From NCBI GenBank assembly GCA_003501665.1, contig DNOQ01000524.1, forward strand, positions 1-5,382: 5,382 bases of DNA. Direction: 5' to 3'. The stretch comes from Bacteroidales bacterium (GTDB taxonomy: Bacteria; Bacteroidota; Bacteroidia; Bacteroidales; VadinHA17). Position numbers and translations under genes: made by a program. The notes below the pieces were generated by a model that had not been told where the DNA came from, did not search any database, and saw nothing but the letters and a program-made list of their open reading frames with translations. This document shows positions 5,336-5,382 of this stretch, in pieces. Position 1 is the stretch's first letter; each line of letters begins with the position of its first letter.

Positions 5336-5382
5336 TTACCGATTACCGAATACCGAATACCGATTACTGCTTACCGCGTACC
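5336..5382. repeat. 7-bp tandem repeat array, copy 2
   Basis: The units are TTACCGA, TTACCGA, ATACCGA, ATACCGA, TTACTGC, TTACCGC and the beginning of another. Relative to copy 1 there is exactly one extra ATACCGA, showing gain or loss of a whole unit. The array is cut by the window end. Confidence 0.85.

Larger units (their letters stand above)
4738..5382. repeat. Compound repeat, copy 2 (continues past the window end)
   Basis: This direct repeat of 2243-2881 has the same order of parts: triple hairpin, diverged middle (about 4856-5047), palindrome, promoter-like motif, nested hairpin and heptamer array. Positions 5273-5356 are identical to 2774-2857 over 84 nt. A 94-codon + strand frame (5032-5316) is open here but is broken in copy 1 by a TAA soon after its start position and by single-base indels, so it is not considered a gene. 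The 3' end lies outside the window. Confidence 0.85.

Overview
The window looks like part of a Bacteroidota chromosome, probably of the Bacteroidales/Marinilabiliales type. The evidence is a SusD-era style lipoprotein of the 6-bladed beta-propeller family, a secreted penicillin-binding-protein-like serine hydrolase, A/T-rich leaders without Shine-Dalgarno sites, and two exact matches to the Bacteroidetes -7 promoter element TAnnTTTG. No taxon can be fixed from the sequence alone.

Layout: (1) 228-1565, an exported class-C beta-lactamase-fold serine hydrolase with its own promoter at 179-186. (2) 1577-1690, a short repeat element (A). (3) 1839-2147, a small DUF1330-family protein whose last 11 codons and stop lie inside a second, related repeat element (B, 2113-2230). 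(4) 2148-3176, about 1 kb without a convincing gene. It holds element B, a compound repeat of about 640 bp (copy 1, from 2243), a heptamer tandem array and a 26-nt fragment of a further copy. (5) 3177-4478, a lipoprotein of the 6-bladed beta-propeller family. (6) 4479-5382, mostly non-coding, with copy 2 of the compound repeat from 4738 running off the window end.

Only about 55% of the window is coding, all of it on the + strand. The three genes are separated by 273 and 1029 bp and do not form an obvious operon or shared pathway. The main point of interest is the repeats. Two direct copies of a structured, probably non-coding element flank the beta-propeller gene about 2.5 kb apart. Each has a 5' block of three perfect hairpins, a diverged middle of conserved length and a strongly conserved 3' block. 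The 3' block contains a perfect palindrome, a promoter-like motif, a nested hairpin, an 84-nt stretch identical between copies and a variable array of 7-bp units. A second, unrelated repeat family (A/B) sits directly at the 3' ends of the first two genes and has apparently rewritten the C-terminus of one of them.
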